This document shows, in pieces, positions 34,518 to 46,943 of a stretch of 64,000 nucleotides of DNA. Under the pieces are notes generated by a model, which worked only from the letters and a program-made list of their open reading frames with translations, did not search any database and had not been told where the DNA came from. Positions within the stretch are counted from its first letter, which is position 1. Each line of letters opens with the position of its first letter. The DNA comes from Taxillus chinensis (lineage: Eukaryota > Streptophyta > Magnoliopsida > Santalales > Loranthaceae), in contig CM042087.1 in assembly GCA_023512835.1 (NCBI GenBank), positions 53,857,897 through 53,921,896 on the forward strand. Direction: 5' to 3'. Position numbers and translations under genes: made by a program.

Positions 34518-36257
34518 AATAATTTTGAAAAACTCCAAAATAGCTCCTCTACAGGTCTGGGAGTGACTCCAACGCACCGAGACTCTGAAAAATCCAGAAA
34601 ATTCTTTTTAAGTGCATTAAATGCCACCAGTGTCTCGGAACCCCCTTTTTAAGCGTGGGAATTGAGGAGTCTCCGAATATTAAATTCAAATGTCTCAGAA
34701 CTCCATTTTTGAGCATAGGGACGGAAGACCTCTGTAATTAAACGTCATTTTCCTCGGGACATCACAGTTGACCTTGGGGATTGCATAATTATTAATTCCC
34801 AACGGCTCCGATACATCCGGAAATGCATTCCGCCCTTACCCACCAAAGCGTCCAGGTACAACAGAGGATTAAATAATCTCAAACGATTTATTTATTTTCA
34901 GGCACTGGGACTCCTTTTTCAAAGAACGGGAACTGTGAATTATTGTAAATCGCTGGGAACCGAGAATCTGATTTCCGAAGTCATTAATTCATTGGAACGA
35001 TGTAGTTGACTCATGGGGACTGTAAGGCATCCAATAAATGCCGAGGCACGGGTTGTCTCCCCTGGGATTCCTATAAATAGACTGCCCTTAGAGGCAAGGG
35101 GGATCAATTATCAAGTAGCAGAAGAGGTTATTCCGGGAGAGAACTTTCTGACTAGATTTCTGAGAAATAAAAAAAATAGCGAGAGAGAGAGAGTATTTTG
35201 GGAATCACAAAGAGAAATATACTCATTTTTCTAAGGAAAGAAGCACCCAGAATCACTGTTCGTCTTCACGAGGAGGAGCTGACACTAGAAAAGTTTCTTT
35301 TTCTAACCATTTGTGCTTTCAGGAAGCTCTTGGAAAGCATTACTTGTAGGGAAAAGGGGCTCACATCTGCATCATTTTCTTTCCTCCAGGTTCTTTACTT
35401 TGTTTATTTATTAAACTGTTCTTTTTTTTTTAAGTTCTTTCTCTGTGTTGTTTTCAAAAATAAAACCCCAAAAACTTCTCTATTTTCCTTTTTTCATTAA
35501 TTCTGAAAGTTTAAAAAACGAAAATACAAAAAAATAGTTTGCATTTCTCTTTTCATTTGTTATTTTCAAAAAAAATAATAAAATGTAAAAACACAAAAAA
35601 CCTGAATCTCTTCTAGAAAAAAATTCAACAAAGGCCTGGGCGGTCATGAGGGTTGAGCCCTAGATGCTCATATCCTAGTCTGCTTGGGCCAATATTAATT
35701 GTGGCAGTATTTCCATTTGAATTCAAATTGTTTTCATTTTCTTTTCTAAAAAAGAAAGTTCACTTTTGCTTTCCTGAAAAACGCAATACTGTCACATGGG
35801 CCTAGATCCCACATTCTTTTTCTAAAATTAGAATTTTCCCCTTTTTATTTTATTAAAATCTCTCTTGTTGTTTTAAGGCCTAGATCCTAAAATCTTTCTT
35901 TTTTTTTTCTTAAAATTGAAAATACAAAAACTCTTTTTGAATAAATAATAAAGCAAGCAAACACCCATAAATCAAGACTAGGTACCAATTGTGGGCGTTG
36001 TGGGGGTGCAAGAGTTTTTCTTCCTTCCCCACACGTAACCGACTCCCGAACCTAATTTTCTGTAACCGTAGACCTTTTCTTTTTCTAGGTGCCCAATCAC
36101 ACCTTTAATTTGTTTGGTGGCGACTCTGTGTTTTTTTATTTTCTTTAATGGTTTGTGCGAGCCTTGTGCAGGGATGACTCTAGGATCAATGGAATGAACT
36201 AGCATGGAGTCCTTTCACAAAGCCAGCAACGAGCCCGGTCAAAAACGGGTGATGACA

Positions 36258-36915
36258 CTCAATGATACGAAATAATGATCCAATGATAGGGAATAAAAAC
36301 CCAATGATAGGAATAAGCCCAGATCCAGAGGTCAAACTTGGTCAAATCCAGAATACCGAATGATACGGAATAAGGACCCAACAATTCGGAATAAGCCCAA
36401 TGATACGAAGTAAGCCTAAATTCGAAGATCAAACTTAGTCAAATTCAGAGGTCAAACTTGATCAAATCTGAATATCCACTGATACGGAATAAGGACCCAA
36501 TGATATGGAATAAGGATCTAATGATCCGGAATAAGCCTAGATCCGAAGGTCAAACTTGGTCAAATCCAAAATACCCAATGATTCGAAATAAGCCCAATGA
36601 TCCGAAATAAGGACTCAATGATCCAGAATAAGCCCATATCTGGAAGTCAAACTTGGTCAAATCTAGAATACCCAATGATCCAGAATAAGCCCAATGATCC
36701 GAAATAAGGACCTAATGATATGGAATAAGGACCTAATGATCTGGAATAAGCCTAGATTCGGAGGTCAATATAGTCAAATCTGATGGTCAAACTTGGTCAA
36801 ATCCGAAATAAGCTTGGAAGATGCAGAATAAGCTCCCAATGGTCTAGAAATCATCCCCATGATGCGGAATAAGCTTCAATGATGCTAAACAAACTCCCAT
36901 TGGCTCGGAAATCAT
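36258..36915 (+). repeat. Second GGAATAAG/GGTCAAAC repeat array
   Basis: Degenerate repeats of AATGATACGGAATAAGGACC and GGTCAAACTTGGTCAAATC precede the second LTR body. The LTR start TGTTGTACCCC is missing here, so the array itself is the left end of this copy. Confidence 0.85.
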
Positions 36916-38576
36916 CCCCATGATCCAGAATAGGCTCTAATGATTTGGAAAAACTCTAAGATAACTCCTCCCCAGGTCTAGAAGTGACTCTAAAACATTG
37001 AGATTTTGAAAAATCCAGAAAAATCCTTTTCCAAGTGCATTAAATGTGACCAGTGTCTTAGGACTCCTTTTTCAAAGTGTGGGAATTGGGAATCATTGTA
37101 AATTACATCTAATTAATACCTGGAACCGAGAATCCTATTTTTGAAGCCATCAATTTCTTAGAACACTGTAGTTTGACTTATGGGGACTACAAGGCATCTA
37201 ATTAATGCATAGGCATTAGCTATCTTCCTTAGATCCCTATAAATAGGGTGGCCTAGAGAAAAGGGAGGGTGGAGACTATTCCGAAAGGGCATGAATTATC
37301 AACGAAAAGAGAGCTTTTTGGAGAGGGAAAATCAGAGAGAGCATTTTGAGAATATGTAAAGACACATATGTCTTTTTTTTAGTGGGAAATACATCTAGAA
37401 TTGCTCTTTGTCTTTAAGTGGAAAGAAGTAAGGCTAAATGGGACGTTCCAAACCAATGAGGGAGCATTTTGGAGTCGTGAAAACTGAAGGCATAAAGCGG
37501 GGAAGGAAAGTTGTTGTTTTCTTTCTAACCTTTTTTTGTTTTTAGGGGAACTTCTGGAGGAAGATCTATAAGTTTGGTCACAAAAAGATCACCCAAATTT
37601 TTCTCCATAATTTCTTGATATTTAAACTGTTAAAACTTCTTTTCTCACATGTTTTAAAGTAAAATGGTTTCTTTTTTAATTCTCATTCCTTTTTTTTCAA
37701 AAATAAAAAGGGACAAGCAAAAATTTACATTTTCTAGAAAAATTAAAACAAGGCCTGGACAGTCATGGGGGTTGAGGCTAGATGCTCATATCGTAGTCTG
37801 CTTGGGCCAATATCAATTGTGGCAGTATTTTCATATTTGAATTCAAATTGTTTTTATTTTCTTTTCTAAAAAAGAAAATTACTTTTGTTATTTTAAAAAC
37901 AAATGCAATACTGTCATACGAGCTAAATCTCACATTCTTTTTCTAAAATTAGAATGTTCTCTTTTATTTACTTTAAAATCCTTTTTCGTTTTCCTTCACC
38001 TAGATCTTAAAATTTCTATTTTCTTTAAAAATCAAAAATACAAAAAATGACTTTCTAACAAAGCAAACAAGCATCCATAGATCAAGACTAGGTACCAATA
38101 ATGGGTGTTATGTGGGTGCAAGAATCATTCTTCCTTCCCCACGCATAACCGACTCACGAACCTAATTCTTTAGAATCGTAGACCTCTCTTTTCTAAGTGC
38201 CTAATCACACCTCTAAATTGTTTGGTGGTAACTATGTGTTTTTTTTCTTTTTATGGTTTGTGTGAGTCTTTTGCAGGGATGACTCTAAGATCAATTGAAT
38301 GAACCAGCACTGAGTCCTTCACAAAGCCAGTACTGAGCCTGGTCAAAAACGGGGTGATAAGAGCTGGCGACTCTGTTAAGGACATTGTGAGAGTCTAGCT
38401 ATGGTCTCAATTTATGGAATGTTTGCTTGCTTATTTCTTTTCTATTTCTTTTCTTTTTATTATATAATTGTTTTAACTGTTTCTATATGCATCTCTCTCT
38501 TTCTCCAACCATATACCCTTGTTTTCTCTTACACACTAGGATTAGAAGAGGCTAGTAAAGGTTTGCCTGTGTAGAC

Positions 38577-39570
38577 TTGGTTGTGCTTGTCTACGTGGAA
38601 TACCCGAAATGTCTCACTCAAGCAGGATCCTTCTTGGACCCCCTTCATCAATGCCCTTCACGGTACGGGGGATCTCTCTTAGTTTTTGTTACATGCCCTC
38701 ATGGTACAAGGCTAAGTAGGGTTTGCAGAGGAACCAATGAACCAACTTATGTTGAAAACATGTTCATAATGATAATACATTAGTGTGGTTATATTATGGA
38801 CGTTATATGTTAATTGTTTGATAGTAAGGTTTATATATCATAGAATGAATATGATGACTCATGATATGATTGTTTAAGTTGTTATTATGTTGTGGTGCAC
38901 ATGAATGCTTAGTTTGAGTGTAGCGGGCTCAATAAACAATAGTTTGTCCTGCGAGCTTCTGTCACTAAGGTATGGCTCGATAAGCCAGTAGTTTGGCCTG
39001 CAAGCCTCTATTACTGTGGGATGGTATGGTGGATATGGTTGCCTGTGTGGCGGTTTGTATTATTGTGTGCCGCATTAACATCTAATAACTCTACTACACA
39101 TGTATACTTGTACACAAATCATATAGTATTAGTAGTTCATTATTGAGGGTTGGTGAGGAGTGGTAGTTCACCTGCTGAGCTTTATGCTCACCCCAACCTT
39201 TGATTTGTTTTCTCCAGGTGTTGACAGGAGCTAACGATGGATTGCGCTGCTCAGGAGAGTATTTATTTGATGTATGGATTTTGTTAAATGTTGTTTTTAT
39301 TGCATTGTATCTCTGGGCAAGGGTTCATGGATAGTTATAAAAATTGACTGGTTTATATAATATTTTTTTATAATATACTTATAATAGTTGTTTGGCATTT
39401 GAAAAAGTACTTTCACACCCTTAATGTATGTTTGTACAGGGAATTTGGACAACACCTGCTTTTTTTTTTGTCCCTCATAAGTGCTTGTCACCAATTCCTT
39501 GACCATTCAGGTATAGGCATGGGAAAGTCACGTGTCCGGTTTTGGTTCTCTGGAATCGGGGATGTGAAAA
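38577..39570 (+). mobile_element. Gypsy LTR remnant (3' part)
   Basis: The layout matches the Tekay-type LTR: GCCTGTGTGGC words near 39040, TGCTGAGCTTTATGCTCACC, TTTTCTCCAGGTGTTGACAG, GGGCAAGG, then GGGAAAGTCACGTGTCCGG and GGAATCGGGGATGTGAAAA, where an intact end would be TGTGACA. The 5' end is not clear. It abuts a gag remnant on the other strand rather than a primer site, so it is a truncated copy. Confidence 0.6.
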
Positions 39571-40247
39571 CTCCCACACATACTCACGCATCGTGCCTTT
39601 CTGAGCAAGGCGCCTAAGCTTCGTCTTGGACTTGTCCTCCGCATTCTGGGGATAGAATTAAGCTTTGATTTTCCTCTTAAAATCCGTCCAACATTCAATC
39701 ACACACATACCACACTCTATGTCAGCATACCTTCGCCTCCACCATACCATTGCTTAATCGACTAGATATAATGGTGTGATCTTGATGTTTCAAGCATCTT
39801 CGACGATATTCACTGCATCAAAGTATTGCTCCAACGCCCAAAGGAAGTTATCTAACTCCCTTGCACTCTTCGCCCACTATAGGTCATGGGTTTCCCCACG
39901 TCCACCTTGGAGTAGGATTGGCCACTAACTCCACTTTGAGTCACCTCCATTTTACAAAGAGACTACTCTGCTTTGACCTCTTCGATCTCCTCTTGCATCG
40001 CTAGGATCTGTGTCGAGAGATTTCCTACCAAGCCATCGAATCGAGTGTTGAGGTCATCCACCACTGAGTTGAGAAACCCTTGCATTTTCCTAAAAAGTTC
40101 ACTATCTCTAGACTCGATCCTCTTGATGCATTCACTATGTTGCTCCATTGCCTTCATCTGGTCGGTTAGCGCCGACTCCATCTTGGCTACTCGGCCTTCC
40201 AACAGGCATGACTCTCTTGATATTGACTTATCTCTCTTGGCTGTCAA
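39571..40247 (-). pseudogene. gag: Ty3/gypsy Gag remnant
   Basis: On the minus strand the N-terminal coiled-coil-like part (40247-39963) reads LLEGRVAKMESALTDQMKAM, then MQGFLNSVVDDLNTRFDGLV, and ends at a stop after EEVKAE. In other frames it continues with DNFLWALEQYFDAVNIVEDA, MVWWRRRYADIE, and finally KLRRLAQKGTMREYVWE at about 39575-39620. These are conserved steps of the retrotransposon gag domain. Several stops and frame changes make it non-functional, and no protease or polymerase follows. Confidence 0.85.
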
Positions 40248-41702
40248 CGATTACACGCGCGCATGTTTTAACCTAGGAGGCTATGCATATATTTATAGAC
40301 CTAGGTTCCTCCTATGTTATTATACATATGCCCCTTTAATTAAATAATAATAATACATATTATTTAAACTCTTTAAATAATATGATTATTACGCAACAAA
40401 ACTAATTAAATAAATATCCAATGTTATTTATTCATCAAATAAATAAATAATATAATTATTCATTTAATCACATTAAATGGATAAAATATTTATTATTATT
40501 TATTTAATCTAATTAAATAAATAACCATATAATATATATTTAACTCTTAAATATATATTAACACACATTAATTAATTAGCTTTTAAACACAGACAGAGAA
40601 TTATCTCACAATGATCCAGTACTTCATACAAAAATAAATGGTGCTAGCAAGAGGGACCAAATAGACTCGCTTAATCGAAGTTCCAATAAATAATATTTAA
40701 TTAATTAATCTCATTAATGAATTAAATCATTATTTATTAGTTTTAGTCCGAGCCATGATCAGGGACTAAAACTACATTCTAAGATTAAGTAGATATCATT
40801 ACAAAAATCCATAACAAAAGATTTGTCCATTGATATAACTAATTTCAATGTGATATGATTATCCACTATGATATTCATACTTAGAGATAAGTATCAATAG
40901 ATTCCATTCAACCTCTCTAATTATATCTTTATCCATGTGTTACCATTAATTCTCCAATGGACGACCTATTCATGATCCAATCATGAATTAAGATTTATAA
41001 TAAATTGTATCCAATATAATTACAAGCGCTTGATTCACCCAAGAATCCCGAATTAAACAACATGGGAATATCATTACTCTTTGTATAGCGAAGCAGTGGA
41101 TTCCATGCACCTGACTTGATGCTCCCATTATCTATAATGTAATATCTCTAAGATATCGAGATATTTGAAGCACTAAGACTTCCACTCATTGATAAGTCAA
41201 AAGATATAAATTATACACATGAGTTAATCAAATGGTCTGGATTAAGATCAATTCATAAATCAGTCATCCAGCGATAAAATATAAAGTTCTTCATCTAATG
41301 CAACGGATATTAGTTGAAGAACTTATTCTATCATGGTCTTATTCAATATGTATGATTACATACTAGCACTACTATTTGTAAACTCTTTACAATGATCCTA
41401 GATTAGATCACTCCTACTATGGAAATAGTTTGCACCACAATCTTATCAAAATAGAGTATCCCAAACTCAATTCACCAATTATGAACCAATTTTATACTTA
41501 TTCTAATTAGTAATCTATTGTATGTGTCCCACACATACCCAATAATAGACTTTGATAAGTAATGAGATGTTATGATGTTGAGCCACATAAGAAAGCAAAA
41601 TAATGCAATCTAATAAATACTTAAATAAAATATATTTCAATTAATCAGAAATAATCTTTAGATAATTAGGATTAAACGTTGGTTTATATAGTACTATCCC
41701 AA
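40222..41702 (-). mobile_element. Copia LTR fragment, diverged copy of the nested element's LTR
   Basis: From CTCTCTTGGCTGTCAACGAT to ACTATCCCAATA the stretch matches about the last 1.48 kb of the copia LTR in the same orientation (22115-23587), including the AT-rich middle. The first roughly 350 bp are missing and the terminal CCAACA has become CCAATA. There are many substitutions, mostly transitions, so it is much older than the intact copy. Confidence 0.92.
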
Positions 41703-41861
41703 TAGCCAGTGGGGCTCTACTAAAGTAATCAAGTGGCAACGTGCAGCATGGAAAGACCTATGATGTGGTGGATTTGAGAGCTAGAGGGTAGCTAGCAGAG
41801 GATATTCAGCAAGGATCATTGGTAATTAGAGGTACTATTCAACAACCTAAGTGAAATATAT

Positions 41862-42518
41862 CCTTGGGGTGCTCTAGTGTTAAGTAGGGATACAATTCAC
41901 TCCTGCCTCAAGGATATAAGTTTGCTTGTAAAACATATAGTTCACTCAGGTTTGTATTGATTACTAGAAGTTGAATCAACTAAAGTGAACAATACGTATA
42001 ACTTGCTAAGGATTAACAATCTACTTGATCAATTTAGATGTGCGAAATGGTTTTCCAAAATCAATTTCTGGTTGAGACATTACTAGTTGCGTGTGAGGGA
42101 GGTAGACATTCCAAAGACAATATCTATTTGTCAATATGACCACTATGAGTGGTTGGTGTTGCCTTTCGAAATCACCTATGCACCTACAGTATTCATTTGG
42201 TTGATAATTTTTTTTTGTCATATTTAGACTTGTATTATTGTAGTATTCATTGAAGACACCTTGGTCTACTGCTAGACTAAGGACATGCATGAAGAGCATC
42301 CTTAGATTGATTTACATACATTGTGAGATTCGTAATTGTTTGCAAAGTTCACTAAATGTGAGTTTTGGTTGTAGAAGGTGAAGTTGCTTGGGCATATGGT
42401 GACATCAGAGGGTATACCAATGGATCTAGAGAAGATAAAAGTGGTAATGATGTGAAAGAGACCCACAAATGTCTTTTAGATTCAGAGTTTTCTAGAATTG
42501 ATAAGTTACTTCAGTATG
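41862..42518 (+). pseudogene. pol: Ty3/gypsy reverse transcriptase remnant
   Basis: Readable pieces in order are PWGA, LRLCIDY, KLNQL, WFSKI, LRVREVDIPKT, YDHYEWLVLPF, YLDL, KCEFWL, KVKLLGHMVTSEGIPMDLEK and KRPTN, spread over frames with many stops. The conserved FIDDILVYS box is damaged (CATTGAAGACACCTTGGT). It is an ancient fragment and not part of the elements on either side. Confidence 0.85.
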
Positions 42519-42529
42519 AGTAACATTAC

Positions 42530-43130
42530 TTAGGTCTTAAATACTTCGAGATATACGTACTTCGAGATAACAAACCTTGACTCGAATTATTTTGGTTGAT
42601 CTAGCTTAGTTTAGACTTACTTTGAGTTGAACCCATCATTTTGAACCAAACTCTTTATCTCGAACTAAATTCTTCGTCTTGAATTAAACTCTTCATGAGT
42701 TGAATAACTTCATTACAATCTACTTTGAGATATCTAACTCTCGTTTCAAGTTAAACTCTCATATTAGCATTACTTCATCTTTTAAGTGCTTTCGAGATAA
42801 AACATGTTTCGAACTCATTTGTCATAACAAAGTAAACTAAATCTTGAATCAAAGTTACTTGTGTCAAATTAAATTCGTATGTCTTCAATTGAAATCTCTA
42901 AAGAGTACTTCGAGATCAACCAATTACTTTGAAATATAATCCCTTATCCTGAATTGAAATAGATCAGTCTTGAAGCAAATCCTCTGTAATATTTTGAGAT
43001 ATGCTCACAATACTTCGACAAATAAGCTTCATTTTGAATCTAAGTAAAATTGGTTTGGTATAAGAAATTAAATTTGGAACCAAACAACCATCACTTAAGT
43101 TTTCACATAAAGACTTAACTTTTCAAATAA
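42530..43130. repeat. Degenerate TTCGAGAT / TTGAATTAAACT repeat-rich stretch
   Basis: Words such as CTTCGAGATA, TTTGAGATA, CTCGAACTAAA and CTTGAATTAAACTC recur every 15-40 bp without a fixed period. No gene is seen. It may be a worn LTR U3 region, like the other short-repeat arrays here. Confidence 0.5.
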
Positions 43131-43199
43131 GGTCTCTAACGCTAAAACATTTTCTTGGTTTAATCAAATCAAAGATCCAACATGGGTAAGAGGAGGTAC

Positions 43200-43610
43200 C
43201 CCAACCTTTGATGAACTCGCAAATCGATTTCAAGGCATAACACAGAATTGAGCTTTAGGGCTTCGAGTTTTGTGTGCCCCAATTTGTTCAAGTAGCTGCT
43301 AGAATTGAGCTTCTTCTCCAAACAATTGATGTGTGCCAGGCAATTCTCAAATTAAGACTAAAGCGAGGTGGTCTTAGTATCTCTATGTTTGAGTTGAGCC
43401 TCAAGGATCTTTATGGAGATCTCGTAGGTCCTAGTAAGGCTTCGTTGTTCTTGAATCTCTGAGAGCATTAGGGTCACATGGGGAGGACGGGGATTGAACT
43501 CGTTCAACAAGAAACCATGGTTCAACTCTGACAAAACCTTGAGCTCCTTCACCGCCACTCCGTTTGCAGATTCGATCACATCCCCGTTGTACCTCTATGT
43601 TTTTGGTTTG
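43200..43610 (-). pseudogene. Fragment of a GIL1/DUF641-family gene
   Basis: The minus-strand frame from about 43606 to 43358 reads IESANGVAVKELKVLSELNH, then PPHVTLMLSEIQEQRSLTRT and YEISIKILEAQLKHRDTK before a stop. DUF641 proteins (GRAVITROPIC IN THE LIGHT 1 family) share the series ADxxVVxELKxLSELK, PHVTLLLAEIQEQxSLxKTYEI and VKKLExxxxxKDSEI. Downstream, in a shifted frame, CLEKKLNSSS matches the next conserved step. The N and C termini are missing, and stops and a frameshift are present. It is a gene fragment left by a transposon or a truncated duplicate. Confidence 0.7.
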
Positions 43611-43639
43611 ATTCAATTTGTATATCAATTTATGATGAT

Positions 43640-44770
43640 TGATTCAATTTGAATCGAATTGCACTTGAGGTTTAAGTGATAGCACTCGTGTTTATTCATC
43701 AATATTCACTACCTATTTTTTAATGCCAAGGAATAATTTGCGAATATGTGTTCATCGTTTATGAATAAGAAAACTCTTTATTTGTTTATTTAATTATTTA
43801 ATCAAACTCATTTGTGATATTATATATAAAAAATATAAATATTCAGATTTTAATTCAATAATATTATGAAAAAAACTAAATACAACTGTGTGATACAATT
43901 GTATGTAGAATATCTATAATATTTTAACTTTGTACATTTAAAACATTTAATATAAAATTAATTATATTTTTCAAAAATTTTAAGTGATATTAATGTCTCA
44001 TAGAAAAATTAATATAAATGATTATTTTACAATTTAGTATAATTATTAAAATTTAATATATGTCATTTTGTAAAATTGTTGGCTATATAAAATCATGCTA
44101 TAAAATATGTTAAGTATTGGTTATATTTTATAAAATTTATAATGCAATTTAATAAGTTTTAAAAAAATATCAACTAATAATTTAAATTTTAAAGTTTTTA
44201 TGTATTAATTAATGATTATTTACGGTAGTTGATATGAGTAATATAAATAATATTAATGAATAATGTTTCTAAACACTGGTCACAAATATGTTAATAAATA
44301 TATGTTTATGATCATAATGTTGGATCGGGCAAAGATCATGGGGCCCGCTGTATATCACAATATTATCTGCTTGGCTGCAACATTGCCCGTATAGCTTTAA
44401 AACGTGTTGTCACCATGTGAGACCATCATGGAATTTTTCTTGACTCCCCCTCAATTTATATAATGATTGAGATCATATTGATTTTGATCACCTGTGACAA
44501 TTGGACTCGATATCGCTTGTTAGGATCGGGCCAAGGTGCAGACGCTCGCATATCACAATATTATCTACTTTGGGCTTGTCACATCACCTCACAAGGCTTT
44601 AAAATGCGTTATTATATTTCAAGACGTCTCTACCTTATTAAGTTCATAAGCTTTTCTCACTTTCTTCCACGTAAATAACTTTCCAATACATACAAATAAT
44701 ATATTTATAAACATTAATTTTTTTAACAAAGATAAATAACTTTTTAAAAATCAGTATTTAAAATATTCAT
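43640..44770. other. AT-rich spacer with one duplicated segment
   Basis: No gene is seen. Two diverged copies of a roughly 80-90-bp segment lie about 191 bp apart (44332-44412 and 44523-44612). Both contain GGATCGGGC, TATCACAATATTATCT and GGCTTTAAAA/AGCTTTAAAA steps. They could be ends of a small non-autonomous element. Confidence 0.5.
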
Positions 44771-46025
44771 AAATGTTTAATTCGGATATGATCTACTTAA
44801 CTGAAATACTCGTTTGGCCTTTGAAACACTAAAATTGACCCTAGTAGAAGTAGAGCATGTCACGTAGCTACTTTTCATGGTTCTCCCTGAAGTTGACCAC
44901 GTCTTCCGGGTTGACGTCCAGACGTAGGGAGAGGGTCTTAACCAGCGACTTGTTATGGGACGAGGCTGTGACTCGGTTTGAAAAAGAGACTTGTCATATA
45001 GAAAAGCAATGAAAAACCGCGTGAAAGTGTACTGTTCCTGTGTTTTGGAAGCCTGAGAAAAAACAGTAGAAGTCAGAAAAGAAGGCAGAGCTAGTTTTTG
45101 TTGAAAACTGATAAATTTATCGTTTTTGTGCAAAACGATAAATTTTAGGTGAAAACTGATGCACTCAATTAATTTTTAAAAATATTCCTTCGCAAAAATA
45201 TTCCTTGGCATGATAACCCATGATAATATATTTCAGGATAAAACTAATAATACATATGTTATATATTTTTTTCTAAATAATAAAAATATAATTTTTTAAC
45301 TTTTTTTATCTATTTTCTCTACCAATCAGGCAGCCCACATCCACATGCCTTTTTCTTTTCTCATATGTTTTTTTCTTTTCATATCTTCTCCATCTAAAAT
45401 TTTTCCACTCATTTTTCATGTCTTACCAGAGTTTAGGCATTTCTAGCTTTTATTTTACTTAATGTTCAGTTATAGTTTTTTTTCTCGATTATTGCCCCTC
45501 CACCCCTCAACACAGCACAGTCCCACCCCCTCTCCTCCTCTCCCCGCATCTCCCCTCTACAATTCCATCGCACCCCGTCATGTGTTGCCCTGCTGAATCT
45601 ACCCTGTTTTTTCCCATGTGTCATCCCTCCTCCACAACCCAACCTTGTCACCTAATCCCATCACCCCACTGTCGCCCAAGCTCCCATTGCCCCCTTCACC
45701 CCACCATCACCCAAGCTCATCACCCCACAATCACCTAAGCTCCCGTCATCCAATCCCAACCCTGCCGCCCGCTTCTCCCCACCATCACCCAACCCTATCA
45801 CCGCCCAGCTGTCGCCCTTTTCCACGAAGATAATTTTGTTAGCTAGAGTAAATTGAAATAAATAAAATTTAAGTAAATATATAAATAATATAGAATTAAA
45901 ATTAAATGTCATTAGTTAAAATAATATTATATTAATTTAAAATTAATTTTAATTATTTATTTTAGTTAAAATTAATTTGGTTAATAAAGTTGAGAAGCCA
46001 GGCCATCGCCGTATCCCTTCCTTAC

Positions 46026-46058
<33 letters not shown>

Positions 46059-46451
46059 GTATATGATCCGAGAACTTACTAGAATTTTAATGTAGGTGGT
46101 TGGAATTGTTACAATGAATTTATGAATGGTTCATATTGAATATGAAAGTCCGACGGACTTCTTTGCATTGACCACCGTCAGTTTCTCTCCTTTTACTTGG
46201 GTCCGAAATGATGTACAACACCACCAGGATCCGGACCCGTTCACCGGTGGAAGAAGTCGAATCGAGGCTCCAAGATCCGGCCGATGATACTTGAGATATC
46301 CGCGGGAGATTATTGAGAGCCTGGTGGTGCGTGACCTGAGGGAATCTCAGCTGACTTTTTTACCCGTACAGCAAAAGAGCTGTCCATTTGTTTATATCCA
46401 TTATTCAATTGGAAGGCCTAGATTTAATGGACGCATAATGCAGGTAATTAA

Positions 46452-46508
<57 letters not shown>

Positions 46509-46943
46509 TGTTATCTTTCATAAAGTGCCATGATAGGCCTTTGAAAAATGACTTCTTGTAAAGAATGGTCAATATATTATTAAGGCCTTTTTGAAAAATC
46601 CAATCTTCTCCATCGCCAAATGCATGGTCCCATCCTCATGGTATTACTCCAAGTTTTATTTATTTATGGTCTGGCAAAAGTTTTCAAGCTCTGTTTTAAA
46701 GCATTTGTGTACACCAGAAAAGTCACTGAGGGATTGATGGGGACTGATGTTAATGTTATGGCCTCGTGGGGACGGCGACCATCTGCCACGCAGCCGAAAG
46801 GAGCCACGTCATTGTCGATTGTGCACCTGTATGACGTGGCGATCATTGCTTTCGGTACTAAAGTAGAATGATGGGTATCGGCTGCTTTGGAACCGGTCCC
46901 ACAGGATGGGCCCCGAATATACTGCTGGGCCCAGCCTACGTGA
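44771..46943. other. Spacer with C-rich and simple repeats, no confirmed gene
   Basis: 45480-45830 is a C-rich low-complexity stretch of CATCACCC and CTCCC words. (AT)n occurs at about 46024-46063 and (CT)n(TA)n at 46452-46503. Minus-strand 44850-44960 reads LVKTLSLRLDVNPEDVV, then NFRENHEK, which looks protein-like, but I cannot assign a family. MHGPILMVLLQVLFIYGLA at 46620 could be a signal-peptide exon of the protease pseudogene downstream; this is unproven. Confidence 0.45.

Larger units (their letters stand above)
32360..38373 (+). mobile_element. Tandem Tat/Ogre-like LTRs with tRNA-Arg primer site, no coding part
   Basis: LTR-start sequence TGTTGAACCCCATTTTGACC is at 32360 and again, as TGTTGTACCCC, at 32950. 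LTR-end sequence GGTCAAAAACGGG-TGAT is at 36241-36257 and 38341-38360. The stretches 34.5-36.26 and 36.9-38.36 kb are diverged copies of each other, each with TATAAATAG (35072-35080, 37238-37246), a GGTACCAAT block and a GATGACTCTA(A/G)GATCAAT block. TGGCGACTC at 38365-38373, just after the second end, matches the 3' end of tRNA-Arg as used by Tat/Ogre elements. The pattern suggests recombination through the internal repeats. The following leader to about 38570 contains no gene. Confidence 0.75.

Noticed and set aside
33840..34627. Series of related minus-strand open frames with a repeated protein, possible tandem-repeat protein or CRISPR-like array
   Set aside because: They follow the 118-bp period of an LTR repeat array. 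Spacers are not unique and the setting is a plant retrotransposon.
44777..45133. 118-aa minus-strand open frame
   Set aside because: No recognisable domain; a neighbouring frame looks more protein-like but is too short to assign.
45480..45835. Pro/His-rich frames over C-rich DNA
   Set aside because: Composition-driven low-complexity sequence without conserved motifs.
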